Origin: Phycisphaerales bacterium
GTDB lineage: Bacteria; Planctomycetota; Phycisphaerae; Phycisphaerales; UBA1924
Direction: 5' to 3'
Length of the DNA: 64,000 bases
Assembly (NCBI GenBank): GCA_020845755.1
Contig: JADLFE010000008.1
Coordinates: 1 to 64,000 of the forward strand
In this document: piece after piece, positions 62,501-64,000 of the stretch
Layout: every line of letters starts with the position of its first letter
Numbering within the stretch: the stretch's first letter is position 1
The notes under the pieces: generated by a model
What the model saw: the letters and a program-made list of their open reading frames with translations, nothing else
Database searches by the model: none
What the model was told of the DNA's origin: nothing
Made by a program: the position numbers and the translations under genes

Positions 62501-63775
62501 ATGAACAGCCGACGCCCGGCCGTCATCTCCGTCTGCATCACCCTCTTCCTCGATTCCCTCGGCATCGGGCTCATTATCCCCGTCGCGCCCAAACTCATCG
62601 AGCAACTCCAGGGAAAGCAGGACACCGACGCCGCCTATGTCTTCGCCCTCCTCGGCTCCACCTACGCCCTCATGCAGTTCCTCTTCGCCCCCGTGCTCGG
62701 AAGCCTCTCTGATCACTTCGGCCGCCGCCCCGTCATCCTCTTCTCGCTCCTGGGCTCGGGCCTCGACTACTTCGCCATGGCCCTCTCCCCCAACCTCTTG
62801 TGGCTCTTCATCACCCGCGCCCTCAACGGACTCACCGGCGCAAACTTCGGCACCGCCACCGCCTATATCGCCGATATCACCCCCCCCGAAAAACGCCCCG
62901 GCGCCTTCGGCATGGCCGGCGCCGCCTTCGGCTTCGGCTTCATCATGGGACCCGTCTCCGGCGGTTACCTCGGCGAGCACGACCTCCGACTCCCCTTCGT
63001 CGTCGCTGGCGCCGTCACCATCCTCAACTGGCTCTACGCACTCTTCGTCCTCCCAGAATCCCTTCCGCTCGACCGCCGACGCGCCTTCGCCCTCCATCGC
63101 GCCCACCCCGTCGCCGCCCTCACTCACCTCGCCAGATACCCCCTCGTCGCCGGCCTCGCCGTCGTCCTCTTCCTCGTCAACCTCGCGCAGTTCGCGCTCC
63201 ACGCCACCTGGACCCTCTACACCATGCACCGCTACCAGTGGAGTTACAAGGACGTCGGTAACTCTCTCCTCCTCGTCGGTCTCTCGGCCGCCATCATGCA
63301 GGGCGGACTCTCACGACGCCTCGTCCCCAAGATCGGCGAACCACGCTCGCTCCTCTTCGGCCTGACGGTCGGCGTCCTGGCCTACGCCGGATATGCCTTC
63401 GCCACCCACGGCTGGATGATCTACACCATCATCGCGCTCGCGTCCGTCGGCGCTATCGCACAGCCCGCCACACAGTCCATGATCACACGCACAGTCCACC
63501 GCGACGAGCAGGGCGAAATCCAGGGCTCCCTGACCAGCCTCTCCGCCGTCGCCGCCATCCTCGGGCCACTCATCGGCGCTCCGCTCTTCGGCACCTTCGC
63601 CGCCAAAGACGCGCCCATCTACCTGCCCGGCGCGCCGTTCATCGCCAGCGCCCTGCTCTCGCTGCTCGGCCTCGCCATCGCGGTCCTCGTGCTCAAACGC
63701 CACGCGCCGCCGCCGCTCACGCCGCACGCCCCCGGCGAGGACCCACGCCGCGATCATCCGCACCCCGCCCATTGA
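62501..63775 (+). CDS. MFS transporter, TetA-like
   Basis: A 424-residue, 12-helix drug/proton antiporter-type transporter. The family motifs LDSLGIGLIIPVAPKLI in helix 1, the loop GSLSDHFGRRPV (motif A) and GAAFGFGFIMGPVSGGYLG (motif C of exporters) point to the tetracycline-resistance-like DHA1 group. Substrate is not predictable. The tail is Pro/His-rich. ATG 62501 matches the conserved N-terminus; a TATCCT hexamer ends 9 bases upstream, somewhat far for a leaderless start. Confidence 0.9.
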   Translation: MNSRRPAVISVCITLFLDSLGIGLIIPVAPKLIEQLQGKQDTDAAYVFALLGSTYALMQFLFAPVLGSLSDHFGRRPVILFSLLGSGLDYFAMALSPNLLWLFITRALNGLTGANFGTATAYIADITPPEKRPGAFGMAGAAFGFGFIMGPVSGGYLGEHDLRLPFVVAGAVTILNWLYALFVLPESLPLDRRRAFALHRAHPVAALTHLARYPLVAGLAVVLFLVNLAQFALHATWTLYTMHRYQWSYKDVGNSLLLVGLSAAIMQGGLSRRLVPKIGEPRSLLFGLTVGVLAYAGYAFATHGWMIYTIIALASVGAIAQPATQSMITRTVHRDEQGEIQGSLTSLSAVAAILGPLIGAPLFGTFAAKDAPIYLPGAPFIASALLSLLGLAIAVLVLKRHAPPPLTPHAPGEDPRRDHPHPAH

Positions 63776-63820
63776 ACGACCGTCGCGCTGGCCTCACGCA
63801 CGTTCTCACGCCACGCCCCG

Positions 63821-64000
63821 TCAACCCTTCTGCCACGGACCGCGGATCGCCAGCGTGATCCCCGGCCTCTGAATGTTCAGGAACAGCGTCGTCCCGTCCG
63901 GAGAAAAACACGCCCCCGCCAACTCCGACATGTTCATCGCGTTCCGACCGATCCGATAGATCGAGCCGCTCGGCGTGATCCCCAACAGAAACTGGTCCGG
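63821..64000 (-). CDS. PhoX/DUF839-like phosphatase, C-terminal end (partial)
   Basis: Only the last 59 residues are in the window; the gene continues beyond the right edge. ELAGACFSPDGTTLFLNIQ followed by PGITLAIRGPWQ is the typical end of PhoX-type (DUF839) proteins, which are Tat-exported calcium/iron-dependent phosphatases. It is convergent with the MFS gene, 45 bases away. Confidence 0.75.
   Translation of the reverse strand, partial: PDQFLLGITPSGSIYRIGRNAMNMSELAGACFSPDGTTLFLNIQRPGITLAIRGPWQKG

Overview
The window looks like chromosomal DNA of a planctomycete, most likely of the Phycisphaerae/Phycisphaerales. The evidence is high GC, an EF-Tu with the planctomycete-type switch I loop, three secreted proteins ending in a two-repeat dockerin-like module with a terminal Gly-Cys, several PEP-CTERM-like (here 'PAP') C-terminal sorting signals, a sulfatase, and membrane proteins with the Cys-x-x-Cys-Gly-Tyr-Asp zinc ribbon common in this phylum. 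This placement is by recognition and is not a phylogeny. I see no CRISPR array, insertion sequence, prophage or rRNA operon. Two tRNA genes are present.

Layout. 1-494: no convincing gene, a 19-C homopolymer and a hairpin. 495-2432 (-): kexin-like S8 protease. 2770-6331 (+): translation/secretion block tRNA-Thr, tuf, rpmG, tRNA-Trp, secE, nusG; the ribosomal genes that usually follow nusG are absent. 6644-13837: anchored protein, Tat aldo/keto reductase, three secreted 'PAP-CTERM' proteins (two are tandem duplicates) and a six-hairpin glycosidase-like protein. 14205-15924 (-): a YrdC/low-molecular-weight phosphatase fusion and rpiB. 16270-24968: pilin-like protein, lipoprotein sulfatase, PilT-like ATPase, a DUF6714-like gene, then a membrane-anchored GspE-like protein with ruined ATPase motifs followed by a CvpA-like membrane protein. 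25060-29444: SpoIIE-type phosphatase, cyclodeaminase-like protein, esterase, Cys-cluster protein. 29451-35366: glycosyltransferases and an MsbA-like exporter. 35451-41278: alkyltransferase, beta-helix lipoprotein, second S8 protease, STAS-like protein. 41622-46663: ABC-2/Gld-type operon. 46748-55454: debranching enzyme, aspartic-protease-like dockerin protein, ferredoxin, FHA-GAF histidine kinase divergent from a DinB-like protein, holA, lipoprotein. 55810-64000: clpC, small membrane proteins, aat, zinc-ribbon membrane protein, split PAS/chemotaxis transducer, MFS exporter and the 3' end of a PhoX-like gene.

How the genes fit together. The protein-quality theme is the strongest: a YwlE-like phosphatase with the arginine-phosphatase threonine signature lies in the window together with a ClpC whose N-domain keeps both phosphoarginine-pocket Thr/Glu pairs. 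A second theme is the cell surface: pilus/secretion parts, polysaccharide synthesis and export, and anchored hydrolases.

The most general signal is in the promoters. Twelve genes have a TANNNT-like (or close) hexamer ending 5-8 bases before an ATG or GTG, mostly with no Shine-Dalgarno sequence, which is the layout of leaderless transcripts. Other genes here have good Shine-Dalgarno sites, so both initiation modes appear to coexist.
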